Positions 54,349 to 64,000 of a stretch of DNA of 64,000 nt are shown piece after piece (within the stretch, counting starts at the first letter, position 1; each line of letters begins with the position of its first letter). The translations under genes and the position numbers were made by a program. The stretch spans positions 1,860,001 to 1,924,000 of the forward strand of contig VNWV01000007.1 of the NCBI GenBank assembly GCA_009801085.1. The letters are read 5' to 3'. This DNA comes from Lasiodiplodia sp. COLG20 (taxonomy: Eukaryota; Ascomycota; Dothideomycetes; Botryosphaeriales; Botryosphaeriaceae). A model generated the notes under the pieces. It did no database searches, was not told the origin of the DNA, and saw only the letters and a list, made by a program, of their open reading frames with translations.

Positions 54349-54921
54349 GCTTTACTGTGTAGCTTTAATGGAAGTTTGGTTTGATGATTCGTTGAGGCTT
54401 GGCTTGCCGGGTTTGATGCTAAATATTGAGTTATTGGAATGCATGGGGTTGTTGGTAGGGCGGAAGACTGATAAAATAGCAATCCATCTTTGGGCAGCGC
54501 TCATTTGCCAGCTAACAAAGAGAAGAGCCAAACTTATCAGGCGCACGAACCCTTTTCTTAAGCGATATATCGTGGCGTTTGTCCAGGAACCTCCCCTTTA
54601 CAGGCATCATGCGGGGCGTATCATTGATCTGCAGCGAGCCAAGGCCGTACAAAGCACTGGTGGCCAATATTAAACTTCAAAACACGATAGCCAAGCTCTT
54701 GAGAGCCGAAGATCTCAATCTTTTAAAAGTAAACAGAGCTGTCAGCTGACACATGGCCATCTCGGGATAAACTTCAATTCCTAGGAGCATAACAATAGGT
54801 ATAGATACGTGCGGACTCTTATCTCTCTCCGAGTCGATCGCACAGGGCGCAAATTTACAACACCGCCAACACCGTCTAGGCTATAGCACAAGTATTCCCT
54901 CCCGAACTCCAAACCAAACAT
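54349..54921. other. Intergenic region
   Basis: This 573-bp AT-rich region contains the 3' flank of the carbonic anhydrase gene and the promoter of the 83-residue frame. No other feature was seen. Confidence 0.45.
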
Positions 54922-55744
54922 TTAGCGGTGCTGCCACAGGCCGGCAGGGATGTGGTGGTGCTCGTCCTCGAGCACGCGCAGCTCGCCGGTCGAGATGTCG
55001 AAGATGACACCGTGAACGCTGACACCACGCTCGGCAACGGCCTTGCGGACCGTGGAGTTGGTGCGGATGGTCTCGAGGCCCTGGCGGACGTTGAGCTCGG
55101 CGAGGCGCAGCGCCTTCTTGTCGACCGTGTCGAGCTGGTCAATTTCGTGCTGGTGCTTGCGGCGCAGCTCGCGCAGGGGCTGCAGCCAGGCGTTGAGGGC
55201 GGGGCCGAGGTCGTTGTCGTTCAGGGCGTTGATGGCACCGCCGCACTTGGTGTGGCCGCACAGCACGATGCGCTTGACCTTGACGGCGCCGACGGCGAAG
55301 TCGATGATGCTCTCGCTGCTCAGGTCGCCGGGGGCGATGACGTTGGCGATGTTGCGGTGGACGAAGATGTCGCCGGGCTTGCAGTCGCAGATGGTCGTCT
55401 CGGGCACGCGCGAGTCGCCGCAGCCGAACCACAGCACCTCAGGGCTCTGGCCCTGGGACAGCGTCGACCACAGCTGTGGCTCGCTCTGGGCGGAGCGGCG
55501 GGCGTAGCTCTTGTTGCCCGTGATGACCCGCTCAAAGGCATCTGTAGGAATCGTACGATTTTTGTGTCAGCCCTCCCGTTTCGGTGTGTTTCGCGAGCTC
55601 CCGGGCCAATGGGCGCCTACCAGCCCCGGTCGCAGACATGGCGGGGGACGAGAACAGATGGTGCAGAGGGCGGGCAGCGGAAACCGGCGCTCTAGCTGCG
55701 GCGGAAGAGATGCAGCGGACGAGGTTGAGGCTTTGCGACCTCAT
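54922..55744 (-). CDS. Beta-class carbonic anhydrase
   Basis: Two exons, 55744..55621 and 55541..54922, encode 247 residues. The junction rebuilds MSATGA-D-AFERVITGNKSYA. Beta-CA zinc ligands are all present: Cys82 and Asp84 in WFGCGDSRVPET, and His138 and Cys141 in VLCGHTKCGG. Arg86 of the Asp-Arg dyad and the HRNIANVI helix are also present. It catalyses CO2 + H2O to bicarbonate, supplying bicarbonate-dependent carboxylases and CO2 sensing. The first 35 residues (SLNLVRCISSAAARAPVSAARPLHHLF) are Arg/Ala/Ser-rich without acidic residues, so a mitochondrial presequence is likely. An internal Met at 55639 begins a cytosolic-length protein, so one gene may supply two compartments. Confidence 0.95.
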
Positions 55745-57506
55745 GCTTGGGGCGGACGAGGAGGGGAGTTTTCAGCTTACCCTGTCTTGCTCCGGCGGCT
55801 GCCATTTTCGCTATCGGCTCTGTCGGTCGTGCTGGGCGATGACTCTATCGCGGAACTGGATGGGGCCGTCCTATCAGGATCGCGCTCAACGATTTTTTTT
55901 TCTCTTCCGTTCCTGCACTCCGCTCGATGCGCTTTTCCGCGGTCTAGCTCGGATCGCCGCCACCTACGTGGGAGGTCGAGATTTCGTGACTCGTGGGTAT
56001 CGCTCGGCGCACGCAACAAGCTGGCGCACGTGGAGAAGGTGAAATGAGGGTTTGCTGTCAGTGGTTCTGCTAGTTCCACTCCGGGCGCGGCGGACGCGTC
56101 CCTTTATGTACTGGGGCCCTTTGAGGAGCCGGAGTTCAACAAGTCGCAGCAGGCACGTCTCACCCCCCTCAGTCCGGCCTGGGTTGCACGCCCTCCCAAG
56201 CCAGGCCAAGGATTTTTTTCGGGGATGACGACGGCCAGCATCTGCGCCCCCCGTCGATCTCCGCTGGCAAAGCACCCCCCCGTGCCCCCTTCTCCAGATT
56301 GCAATCTCAGTCCGCTCCGCAGCCTCGAGCCCGCTGCCGCCCCGGCCTATCTGGCTGCCTGAGGCCGAAAGCCGCCGCCTCAACAACTGCCCGGAATGCG
56401 GACCGCGCCTGCACTGCGCCTCTTGCCCCACGGCTCCTCACCCGCCGTCTGTCCGTCTGGTCGCCTGCGTGCTGTCCGGCGCCAGCCACGAGCCAGCCGC
56501 GCTTCCTGCCTACCCCAGAATGACGCAGAGGGGTCGCCTGTCAACATCACGTCGCCCTCGACTGACAGATGGCCACGGCGACGGTCGCGGCACTTCACTG
56601 CTGCAAGCCACAGACGGTCGTGCCCGAAGGGACGCGGGCTCTGCCGTCGCGCGCCCGCGGCGCCCGTCAATCGAAGCCCCGCGATACTGTTGGCTGCTGC
56701 CGGCCCTCCGAGCTTTGTCCTAGGTTTTCTCCGGCTAGCCGGGGCGGGCAGCTGGCCTTCGTCGTCATAGGACTGCCATCAGGGGGGCTAACCACCATGA
56801 CCAACCACATGCTTGCGTGTTTGCGCCTCCAGAGTCTCCTCAACACACCGGTCAACTTGCGCTTTGTTCATGAGGTATTAAAATTCCCAGACGCTTCGCA
56901 ACAGGGTACCAAACCGGCATACCCACCGCCTCTGCCGTCGTACTCGCCTTGACAGTCGTGCGCGTGTGCGTTCAATGTGCGCGCATAGTCCCAGATGCGC
57001 TTCATGTCCGTCTCTGCCCGAGTGAGGAGAGGGTCTTGCTGCAGAATGATGTCTCCGCTCTGCAGGACCCTGGATTACCAACTCCCCCGCCTCGATTAGT
57101 GCGCCAGGCTTCTGAGCCCCGGCACGCATAAGCTCGCCACCGTAAGTCTGTGTCAGCATTCCTAGGGCCAAAGATAAGAGGGATACTTCAACGGGGACGG
57201 AGCGCCGTCCGAGGGATGCGTCGGCCGACATGAGCCTTCTACGTACCCCGAACTTCCGATATTCCGGATGTAGTCCCGAATCTGAGTCTGGAGCACATGT
57301 CGATGGGGCACCATGAAACACCAGATAATCGCTCACCATATTGCTGCACTCTTCAAAGGTCCCAGAAATTGATCAATGCAATTCATGTACCCATAATCCA
57401 AGGTCGTTCGAGAAAGCACCGAACCAACTCCATCGATATCCGAACATCCTCGGTGAACTCACTGCTTCCCCTGACCCGCAGCACCACATTTGTGAGGGTG
57501 CGCCAG
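55745..57506. other. Intergenic region with a possible coding relic
   Basis: This 1.76-kb region lies between the carbonic anhydrase start and the hemerythrin-like stop. The left part is GC-rich promoter sequence. The right part (56868-57339, minus) contains two adjoining coding-like frames offset by one base, described under findings. No intact gene is supported. Confidence 0.4.
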
Positions 57507-58470
57507 TTACAGCTCCTCCTTCTTATCGGCCCCTTGGCCGTCCTGGAGAGCATACAAAGGCTGCGGGTTGCCATTGCCATCGCAGCTGCTGAACCGCCAC
57601 CAGCCCCAGTTCCAGCTTCCGAACACGTTCACCATCATCCACCGGATGGGGCCTGGCATCGGCGGCCATGTCGCCCACATCCCCTCCTCATATGTCCTGT
57701 CCAGATTCAGCAGGCAGAACGGAACCACGTCCGTCATGCCCGCCTTCGTCAGCGTCTTCTTGCCCCAAACCTTGAATGTGGCCGTTGCGTTCTCAGCTTC
57801 CGGGCTGTCGGGCGCGGGCGCGGTGGGGAGATCTGCGAATGATGCGATCGTCTTGATCTCGGAGTGGAAGTGGTCGTTGAAGGGCTCGCGAAATGTGTCC
57901 ATTATGCGGACGAGTTCCTTGCCATCGAAGGCCGCGGGCGACGACAGGGATGTCAGGTAGGTGTTGAAGGCACCGAGACCCTCTAGGAAGGACTCTGTTG
58001 GAGAAATTAGTTAGTGCTTCTAGTAGTGTACGCCGGCTTCACCCACCGTGCTCTTTATGCGTCTCCACCCAGATACCCTTCTCCTTCAGCACTTCCTCGA
58101 CCTTGGGGAAGAGCTCGGCTTCTTCATCGTCGTGGTGGCTCTTCACGAATCTGAACCACGCGAGACTGTATCCGACGAAATCCGCCTTGTCGACGTCCCT
58201 GATGTGCGGCGCTTGCAAATAAACGGTGTTGAAACCGCGGAGAATGGCGTTGTGCAGGAGGGCCATGTGCGTGGCGCCCTTGGTCCAAATGTCGTCCTTC
58301 TTCGTTGCATACTGGGGCGTCTCAATGAGGGGCAATGGGCCGTCAGCCCAAGGTGTACCAGCAGGCACAGAGCTTGCGGCGGCAGACATGCTGGAAGGCA
58401 AACGCGCGCAGAGTAGTGCAATGCCCAAGGCTAGAAAGGTAGTAATCAGGCGGAGTCTGGAGGCGAGCAT
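57507..58470 (-). CDS. Hemerythrin-like domain protein with N-terminal signal/anchor
   Basis: Two exons, 58470..58047 and 57994..57507, encode 303 residues, joined as ETHKEH-E-SFLEGLGAF. The ATG at 58470 gives a hydrophobic N-terminus (LRLITTFLALGIALLCA), a signal peptide or anchor. The Met of MSAAASSVPAG downstream would yield the cytosolic form usual in fungal relatives. The four-helix hemerythrin-like region shows HMALLHNAILRGFNTVYLQAP, VKSHHDDEEAELFPKVEEVL, HKEHESFLEGL and FNDHFHSEIKTIAS. Together these supply the His/Glu/Asp ligands expected for a di-iron or haem-like site. The C-terminal part ends with NVFGSWNWGWWRFSSCDGNGNP. An oxygen or NO-sensing or iron-handling role is conjecture. 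Confidence 0.87.
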
Positions 58471-59818
58471 TGCTGAAGCCAGGTGCAAAGCGGGAATGCA
58501 GCCAACATGCAGCTTTTCAGCAGCTCGCAATACATAAAGCTCGATAAGCAAGCTGCCTTTATCAGGTCATGGTCAACTGATGGGGAGCTCCAGGAATGGC
58601 CGGCCCGGAGTTCGGATGAGAAATCTAATCTCCGTGATTGGCTGGGGCTGCGGGACAGCTTCTGAGCCGAAGGTCCAGATGTGCCTTCGTTGCGGAGAAG
58701 CGTTAAGATGCAGCCAGGGGCCGAGCGGGACGGGACCGGGACCCTCGTGTTCCCACGAGCAGCAGATTCGCTGCCTGGCATGCATCGTCTTTGGCATGCC
58801 CCTCCCCAGACGTTCACCGCAACACCGTTTGTTGAGCCCCTCATTCCTGAGCTTAGCCATGATCCGCTGCGGAGAAGCAGATCGCGCTTCAGAATTCGTG
58901 TCTCGGGCGATCGTCTTTTCATTTGCTGGCGCCCTACAGTCCCATCAGTCTGTGCGAGTTTCAAGTCGACCTAACTGGAAGGGGATGGTCAAGAGCACGG
59001 GAATTCAATGCTGCCCCAAAGGATAAGAACTGTGTAGGGTTCCGCTGCGGTGGAAGACTAGGTGCTCGCCGCAGAGCAGTCGGAAAGGCTCAGCGCAACA
59101 CCCGCCCGTCTCTCCCGCTCCCTGCCAAGAAGTTGCCCATGATGTTCCGCGTCTCCGCTCCATGCTCCGATCCTCCCTCCGCTCCGCTGAGTGCGTTTCG
59201 AGTTGCCTTCACACCAACGGCTATCCGTATCGACTGGCCATTATGGCCGCAACACCAGCGGATCTGCCAAGTTGGGGAATTCTAGCTTTCCTCGAATGTG
59301 TGGGTGCCAAGAGGTCGCACAACCCACCCTTCAAACTTTGTTCCTCATTATCTGACGTGTACACGCGTCCCACCTCTTCTTGCGACACCACACTGTCTTG
59401 TAATTCTAGGCTCCAATGGAGCACGCCGGGGAGGAATGCGGTGAGCGCTTGCCAACGTGCGCTTTTTGCATCGCGCTGTGTGTCGCAGCTAACCAGAAGC
59501 TGGCATGGAACGGCCTCTGTCTCAATACACCCAGATATCTGTAGCAGAATGTTTAAACACGGCGAGAAATCGTCTGCGGCCCTCAGACTCTCCTGCTACT
59601 GCGCGTGTTGCGTTCACTGGATGCCTGGTCACATCTCCTATTTTGGACCGTTGAAATTTTGCAATGGTAGCACAGAAGTCAAAGCATCTAGACGCCTGTG
59701 TTCCTGAGGCAACAAAGACCAACTGCTTGCAGACGAGTATTGCGACCGAAGGATAACAAGAATAACAGGGCCCTAGAACATGGAGTACAATAATTATGCC
59801 TCGCATTTAACGACATGT

Positions 59819-59903
59819 GTGGGCAGTGGAAGCTATCATCCGGACGCAGATGTCGATTTAATAATTAGACATTCGTGTCCGGATGATAGCTTCAACTACC
59901 CAC
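59819..59903. repeat. Palindromic foldback element, copy A
   Basis: An 85-bp inverted repeat. Arms of about 36 nt start GTGGG and end CCCAC, match at about 31 of 36 positions and share the core GAAGCTATCATCCGGAC. The AT-rich loop is GATTTAATAATTA. It is homologous to copies at 63128 and 63496. No open frame is present, so it is MITE-like. Confidence 0.85.
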
Positions 59904-60221
59904 GATATGAGCGAAAAACAAATTCACGCTAGGCAGCAAAAGCAGTGTTGTTGATGCCAAGCTTCTGGGGTAAATTTTTGCGGCGTGGAAGTTCCAGCGA
60001 AACGCATCGCTGTTTGTCAAGCTGGCAACCAAGTTTGTCATAGATCACTGTGAAGCACTGAGCTGGCAATGCCAACAGGCAGCAGGCGGTAAACAGGCAG
60101 ACAGCGCTGCAGCCTGACTGCACCTCGCTGTACGCGGCGGGCTGTGCAAGCTTGGAGGGCGCTGAGGCTCTGGAATGTAAGGCTGAGCGAGCAACGGCGG
60201 ATCAACGCCTCGTCGCGACGA

Positions 60222-60234
60222 GAAGTTTCTTGAA
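60222..60234 (+). promoter_or_regulatory. Heat-shock element of HSP70
   Basis: GAAGTTTCTTGAA is a perfect three-unit HSE (GAAnnTTCnnGAA), the binding site of trimeric heat-shock factor. It lies about 540 bp upstream of the HSP70 ATG. No other perfect HSE was seen nearby. Confidence 0.7.
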
Positions 60235-60558
60235 GCTGCGAACTGTGGGGCTGGGGCGGCTCTGACCCTTCTGCGCCTGCCTCGAGGGTTGGGAGGCAGC
60301 AATCTAATCTTATCTGAATCAACGGCTACCAGCCACAATTTGGTGGGGCAGAAGCGCGTCATCGGGCCAGGCCTGGCAAAGAAGTGTGGCTCGCGCAGCG
60401 CCTGCAAACGGTGCAATGGGCGCAAAAGGATGTGTTGAGAGTGCGCGCATGTTCCAGGATGCCCCATCTGTATCGAGAAGGGTCTACTGACATCATGGGT
60501 GGTGGGTGGCCCAGGGCGCGGTGTTGCTGTGGGCTGTGGCGTAAGATTTCCGCGATGG

Positions 60559-60581
60559 TTCTGCCAGATTCCAGCACCTTC
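60559..60581 (+). promoter_or_regulatory. Possible gapped heat-shock element
   Basis: Three TTC units occur at exact 10-bp spacing (60559, 60569, 60579), about 195 bp before the HSP70 ATG. The intervening inverted units are imperfect. The spacing is consistent with a step-type HSE, but this is weaker than the site at 60222. Confidence 0.35.
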
Positions 60582-60775
60582 TTCCGGCCTGCACTTTTTA
60601 CTTAAGTACCATCCGCGCGCAAGCAACCATCCACGCTTCTTCATCATCCAAATTCTCTTGCGCATTCAACCGCACGAAGGCTTAAAGCCCTCTACCTACG
60701 AATTTCCACGAACCTTTCTTCTTCCTTTCGCCTTTTGATACCCAACACTAGATCCTCTTTCAGCCTCACATCACA

Positions 60776-61248
60776 ATGGCGCCCGCCATCGGTATCGATT
60801 TGGGTACTACCTACTCGTGTGTCGGCATCTTCAGAGATGACCGCATCGAGATTATCGCCAACGACCAGGGCAACCGCACCACGCCCTCGTTCGTTGCCTT
60901 CACTGGTAAGCATCTCCTCCCCCAGCCTGATCGTCGTGAGCATCCGCTAACGTTTGCACAGACACCGAGCGTCTGATCGGTGACTCCGCAAAGAACCAGG
61001 TCGCCATGAACCCCCACAACACCGTCTTCGATGCCAAGCGCCTGATCGGCCGCAAGTTCAACGACGCCGAGGTCCAGGCCGATATGAAGCACTTCCCCTT
61101 CAAGGTTGTCGAGAAGGGTGGCAAGCCTGTTGTCCAGGTCGAGTTCAAGGGCGAGGAGAAGACCTTCACTCCTGAGGAGATCTCCTCCATGGTCCTGACC
61201 AAGATGAGGGAGACTGCTGAGTCTTACCTTGGTGGCACCGTCAACAAC

Positions 61249-61283
<35 letters not shown>

Positions 61284-62824
61284 CCAGCGCCAGGCTACCA
61301 AGGATGCTGGTCTCATCGCTGGCCTCAACGTCCTCCGTATCATCAACGAGCCCACCGCCGCTGCCATCGCCTACGGTCTTGACAAGAAGGCCTCTGGCGA
61401 GCGCAACGTCCTGATCTTCGATCTGGGTGGTGGTACTTTCGATGTATCGCTCCTCACCATTGAGGAGGGTATCTTCGAGGTCAAGTCCACTGCTGGTGAC
61501 ACTCACTTGGGTGGTGAGGACTTCGACAACCGCCTGGTCAACCACTTCACTCTGGAGTTCAAGAGGTGAGTAACTTTGCAAAACGCTCTACACATACAGC
61601 TGCTAACTTCCCATCAGGAAGCACAAGAAGGACCTTACCTCCAACGCCCGTGCTCTCCGCCGTCTCCGCACTGCTTGCGAGCGTGCCAAGCGCACTCTCT
61701 CCAGCTCTGCCCAGACCTCCATCGAGATCGACTCCCTGTTCGAGGGTATTGACTTCTACACCTCGATCACCCGTGCCCGTTTCGAGGAGCTCTGCCAGGA
61801 CCTCTTCCGCTCCACCATGGAGCCCGTCGAGCGTGTCCTCCGTGACGCCAAGATCGACAAGTCCTCCGTCCACGAGATTGTCTTGGTTGGTGGCTCGACC
61901 CGTATTCCCAAGATCCAGAAGATGGTCTCCGACTTCTTCAACGGCAAGGAGCCCAACAAGTCCATCAACCCCGATGAGGCCGTCGCCTACGGTGCCGCCG
62001 TCCAGGCCGCTATCCTGTCTGGTGACACCTCTTCCAAGTCCACCAACGAGATCCTCCTGCTCGACGTCGCTCCTCTCTCCATTGGTATCGAGACCGCTGG
62101 TGGTGTCATGACTCCTCTCATCAAGCGCAACACCACCATCCCCACCAAGAAGTCTGAGGTCTTCTCCACCTTCTCCGACAACCAGCCCGGTGTCCTTATC
62201 CAGGTCTTCGAGGGTGAGCGTGCCCGCACCAAGGACAACAACCTGCTCGGCAAGTTCGAGCTTACCGGCATTCCCCCGGCGCCCCGTGGTGTTCCCCAGA
62301 TCGAGGTCACCTTCGATGTTGATGCCAACGGTATCATCAACGTCTCCGCTCTCGAGAAGGGCACCGGCAAGACCAACAAGATTGTCATCACCAACGACAA
62401 GGGCCGTCTGTCCAAGGAGGAGATCGAGCGTATGCTTGCTGAGGCCGAGAAGTACAAGGCTGAGGATGAGGCCGAGGCGGCCCGTATCGCTGCCAAGAAC
62501 GCTCTCGAGTCCTACGCTTACTCCCTCCGCAACACCCTCTCCGACCCCAAGGTCGACGAGAAGCTCGACGCTGGCGACAAGGAGAAGCTCAAGTCCGAGA
62601 TCGACAAGGTCGTTGCCTGGTTGGACGACAACCAGCAGGCTACCAAGGACGAGTACGAGTCTCAGCAGAAGGAGCTTGAGGGTGTCGCCAACCCCATCAT
62701 GATGAAGTTCTACGGCGCTGGTGGTGAGGGTGGTGCTCCCGGTGGCTTCCCCGGCGCTCCCGGTGGTGCTGCTCCTGGCGGTGCCGGCGGCGACGACGGC
62801 CCCACCGTCGAGGAGGTTGACTAA
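60776..62824 (+). CDS. HSP70: Cytosolic Hsp70 chaperone (SSA type)
   Basis: Three exons, 60776..60905, 60962..61565 and 61618..62824, encode 646 residues, the usual cytosolic Hsp70 length. The nucleotide-binding domain (1 to about 385) shows the three family signatures: [13 protein letters not shown] at 5-17, [12 protein letters not shown] at about 195-206, and [16 protein letters not shown] from about 333. The [14 protein letters not shown] linker appears here as [10 protein letters not shown]. The beta-sandwich substrate domain and alpha lid follow, then a [13 protein letters not shown] Gly/Pro tail ending PTVEEVD. The EEVD end binds TPR co-chaperones and marks the cytosolic/nuclear class. 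It folds nascent and stress-damaged proteins with J-proteins and exchange factors. Heat induction is suggested by the upstream HSEs. Strong codon bias towards C-ending codons fits high expression. Confidence 0.97.
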
Positions 62825-63127
62825 ATTGGTGCGCACACCTCTTGCTTCCTCTTTTCTTCAGCATAGATTCCCATCTATGATGGCGGTTCGGAGTTTTTAG
62901 AGCCACTGTAAGGTTTTGGGTTTGCATTGCTCGTGCTGGGTTTTTTCCTTTTTCATGAGATCATGAATGGGCGGAAAAAAGTTTTTCTGGCCATGGGACT
63001 GTAGTTAATGATCACCAAGCATCAAGAAGGTGCAAAAAAATTTACTTTTCACAATTCAAACTTTGTGCCATTTGCTCCGTGAAGACACTTGTCGAGAAGC
63101 TACATATACAAATAATTCAGTCATAGG

Positions 63128-63210
63128 TGGGCACTTGAAGCTATCATCCGGACGCAAATGTCGATTTAATAATTTGACATTTGCGTCCGGACGATAGCTT
63201 CAACTACCCA
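63128..63210. repeat. Palindromic foldback element, copy B
   Basis: An 83-bp inverted repeat. Arms of about 35 nt (TGGGCACTTGAAGCTATC... against ...GATAGCTTCAACTACCCA) match at about 32 of 35 positions, with the loop GATTTAATAATTT. It is the best-preserved copy, about 300 bp past the HSP70 stop. Confidence 0.88.
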
Positions 63211-63495
63211 TGTTATGCGCATAAAACAAATGCTTCATATTGCGTCTAGTTAACATGGGAAAGTTTAATTCTTTATCTCATGCAAGGATGCCATGACAAG
63301 TGAGGTAGAAGTAGAGGCTGATGTCCATCAATAGCTACGGTGAGTTCCAGCCAGACACTTCACAATGATGTCGGCTTTCAAGAGATGAGTATTTTCATAT
63401 TTGTACATACATAAACATCACGACGTCTCTTCATGTGGATTTGGACTTGCTCGTACTACATACAAGGCCGGTTCATTGAGTATCGCAACAAAACC

Positions 63496-63577
63496 GGGGA
63501 GTTGAAGCTCTCGTCCGGATGCATTTGTTCATATTTATATCGTGCATTCGTGTCCAGATGGATGCTTCAACTACCCC
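63496..63577. repeat. Palindromic foldback element, copy C
   Basis: An 82-bp diverged inverted repeat. The outer arm GTTGAAGC is retained on both sides, along with a TCCGGA/TCTGGA core and an AT-rich loop. Arms need a one-base gap to align. It is the same family as copies A and B. Confidence 0.75.
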
Positions 63578-63740
63578 TCCTGTTTTAATACCAATGGAAC
63601 CGACCTCGTAGTATTTGGGTATCCCATTTCCACTACAACGCCTCGAAAACTTTTGACAACGCCTGCCATATGCATATCCATAACCCAGCATCCCGCCCAT
63701 TGATTTATGCGCCTTTACCCAAGTGGACCCTCCTTCATGC

Positions 63741-64000
63741 TCACTCCTGCGCCGACTGTGTCAGCCTTTTGGGCTTGGGCAAGCCAGGGATCTCAATCTG
63801 GTCCGGATCCTTGCTGAAGGGGTTGCGCAGCTCCTCGCCCGGCTTGCGTACGTCCCATATATCTTCGCTACTAGGGCCGCTGCGGTACTTGGCCTCCTTC
63901 TGCTCGTACCGCTCCGAGATGAGCCGGGCCTTTTCTGCGTCGCCGTAGGAGCGGGTGCGCATGCAGAACCAGAAGTCGGACCAGTTATCGGAGCACGAGC
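63741..64000 (-). CDS. EMI1: Emi1-type (DUF3128) mitochondrial protein, 5' end missing
   Basis: This is the 3' part of a gene leaving the window at the right edge. The visible frame reads SCSDNWSDFWFCMRTRSYGDAEKARLISERYEQKEAKYRSGPSSEDIWDVR and ends PKRLTQSAQE. The C-SDNWSDFWFC-MRTR motif and the KYRxGPSSEDIW segment are hallmarks of the DUF3128/Emi1 family. These are small twin-Cys proteins connected in yeast with mitochondrial function and early meiotic induction. The start codon and the first Cys pair are outside the window. It is convergent with HSP70. Confidence 0.87.
   Translation of the reverse strand, partial: SCSDNWSDFWFCMRTRSYGDAEKARLISERYEQKEAKYRSGPSSEDIWDVRKPGEELRNPFSKDPDQIEIPGLPKPKRLTQSAQE

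Larger units (their letters stand above)
58471..60775. other. Long region upstream of HSP70
   Basis: This 2.3-kb region contains one palindromic element (59819-59903), a canonical heat-shock element (60222-60234), a weaker TTC array (60559-60581), and a C/T-rich leader before the HSP70 ATG. Open frames such as 59162-59707 are cysteine-rich and unsupported. Confidence 0.5.
62825..63740. other. HSP70 3' flank with two palindromes
   Basis: This 916-bp AT-rich region lies between convergent HSP70 and Emi1-like genes. It contains palindromic copies B and C. No gene was seen. Confidence 0.5.

Noticed and set aside
59162..59707. 181-codon Cys/Ser-rich plus-strand frame upstream of HSP70.
   Set aside because: The composition is unlike any protein family, there is no signal peptide or regular Cys spacing, and the frame lies in a promoter region.

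Overview
The window is nuclear DNA of a filamentous ascomycete (Pezizomycotina). Most genes are interrupted by short GT-AG introns of about 50-65 bp with CTAAC-like branch points. Open frames are GC-rich at the third codon position, and gene orientation is mixed with no operons. Family content (Git1-like and monocarboxylate-type transporters, GH18/CBM18 chitinase, DUF3431, Apd1-like, Dlt1, Hul5, Ram1, Zn2Cys6 regulator) is ordinary for this group. A dothideomycete is my guess, but the class cannot be fixed from sequence alone.

Layout. 1-1270: 3' part of a Git1-like MFS permease. 1422-3602: a small Ser-rich protein and a DUF3431 type II membrane protein, transcribed divergently. 5354-8785: a large modular chitinase. 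9395-14621: Aha1 co-chaperone, Dlt1, and an Apd1-like 2Fe-2S protein. 15277-22490: an OB-fold-like protein, a membrane-anchored M24 peptidase, a second Git1-like permease, and an FMN split-barrel protein. 23364-28649: Hul5-type HECT ubiquitin ligase and a single-pass membrane protein. 30365-35727: a dsRNA-binding-like small protein, a Dabb-domain protein, and the farnesyltransferase beta subunit. 37810-46859: a monocarboxylate-transporter-like MFS gene with oversized introns, then a 3.7-kb gene-free stretch, then a Zn2Cys6 regulator. 48792-54348: poorly conserved hypothetical proteins, including a 96-residue single-pass membrane protein. 54922-58470: beta-carbonic anhydrase and a hemerythrin-like protein. 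60776-62824: a cytosolic SSA-type HSP70. 63741 to the right edge: Emi1-type mitochondrial protein (3' part).

How the genes relate. This is mostly a housekeeping region, not a biosynthetic or defence cluster. A loose proteostasis theme exists (Aha1, Hul5, HSP70), but these genes are tens of kilobases apart and need not be co-regulated. The most unusual structure is a family of three 82-85 bp near-perfect palindromes (59819, 63128, 63496) bracketing the HSP70 gene. They look like miniature foldback transposable elements. A canonical heat-shock element lies between the first palindrome and the HSP70 start. I did not find a convincing undescribed multi-gene system. The best novelty candidates are the palindrome family, the atypical MCT-like transporter, the OB-fold protein, and several orphan small proteins.
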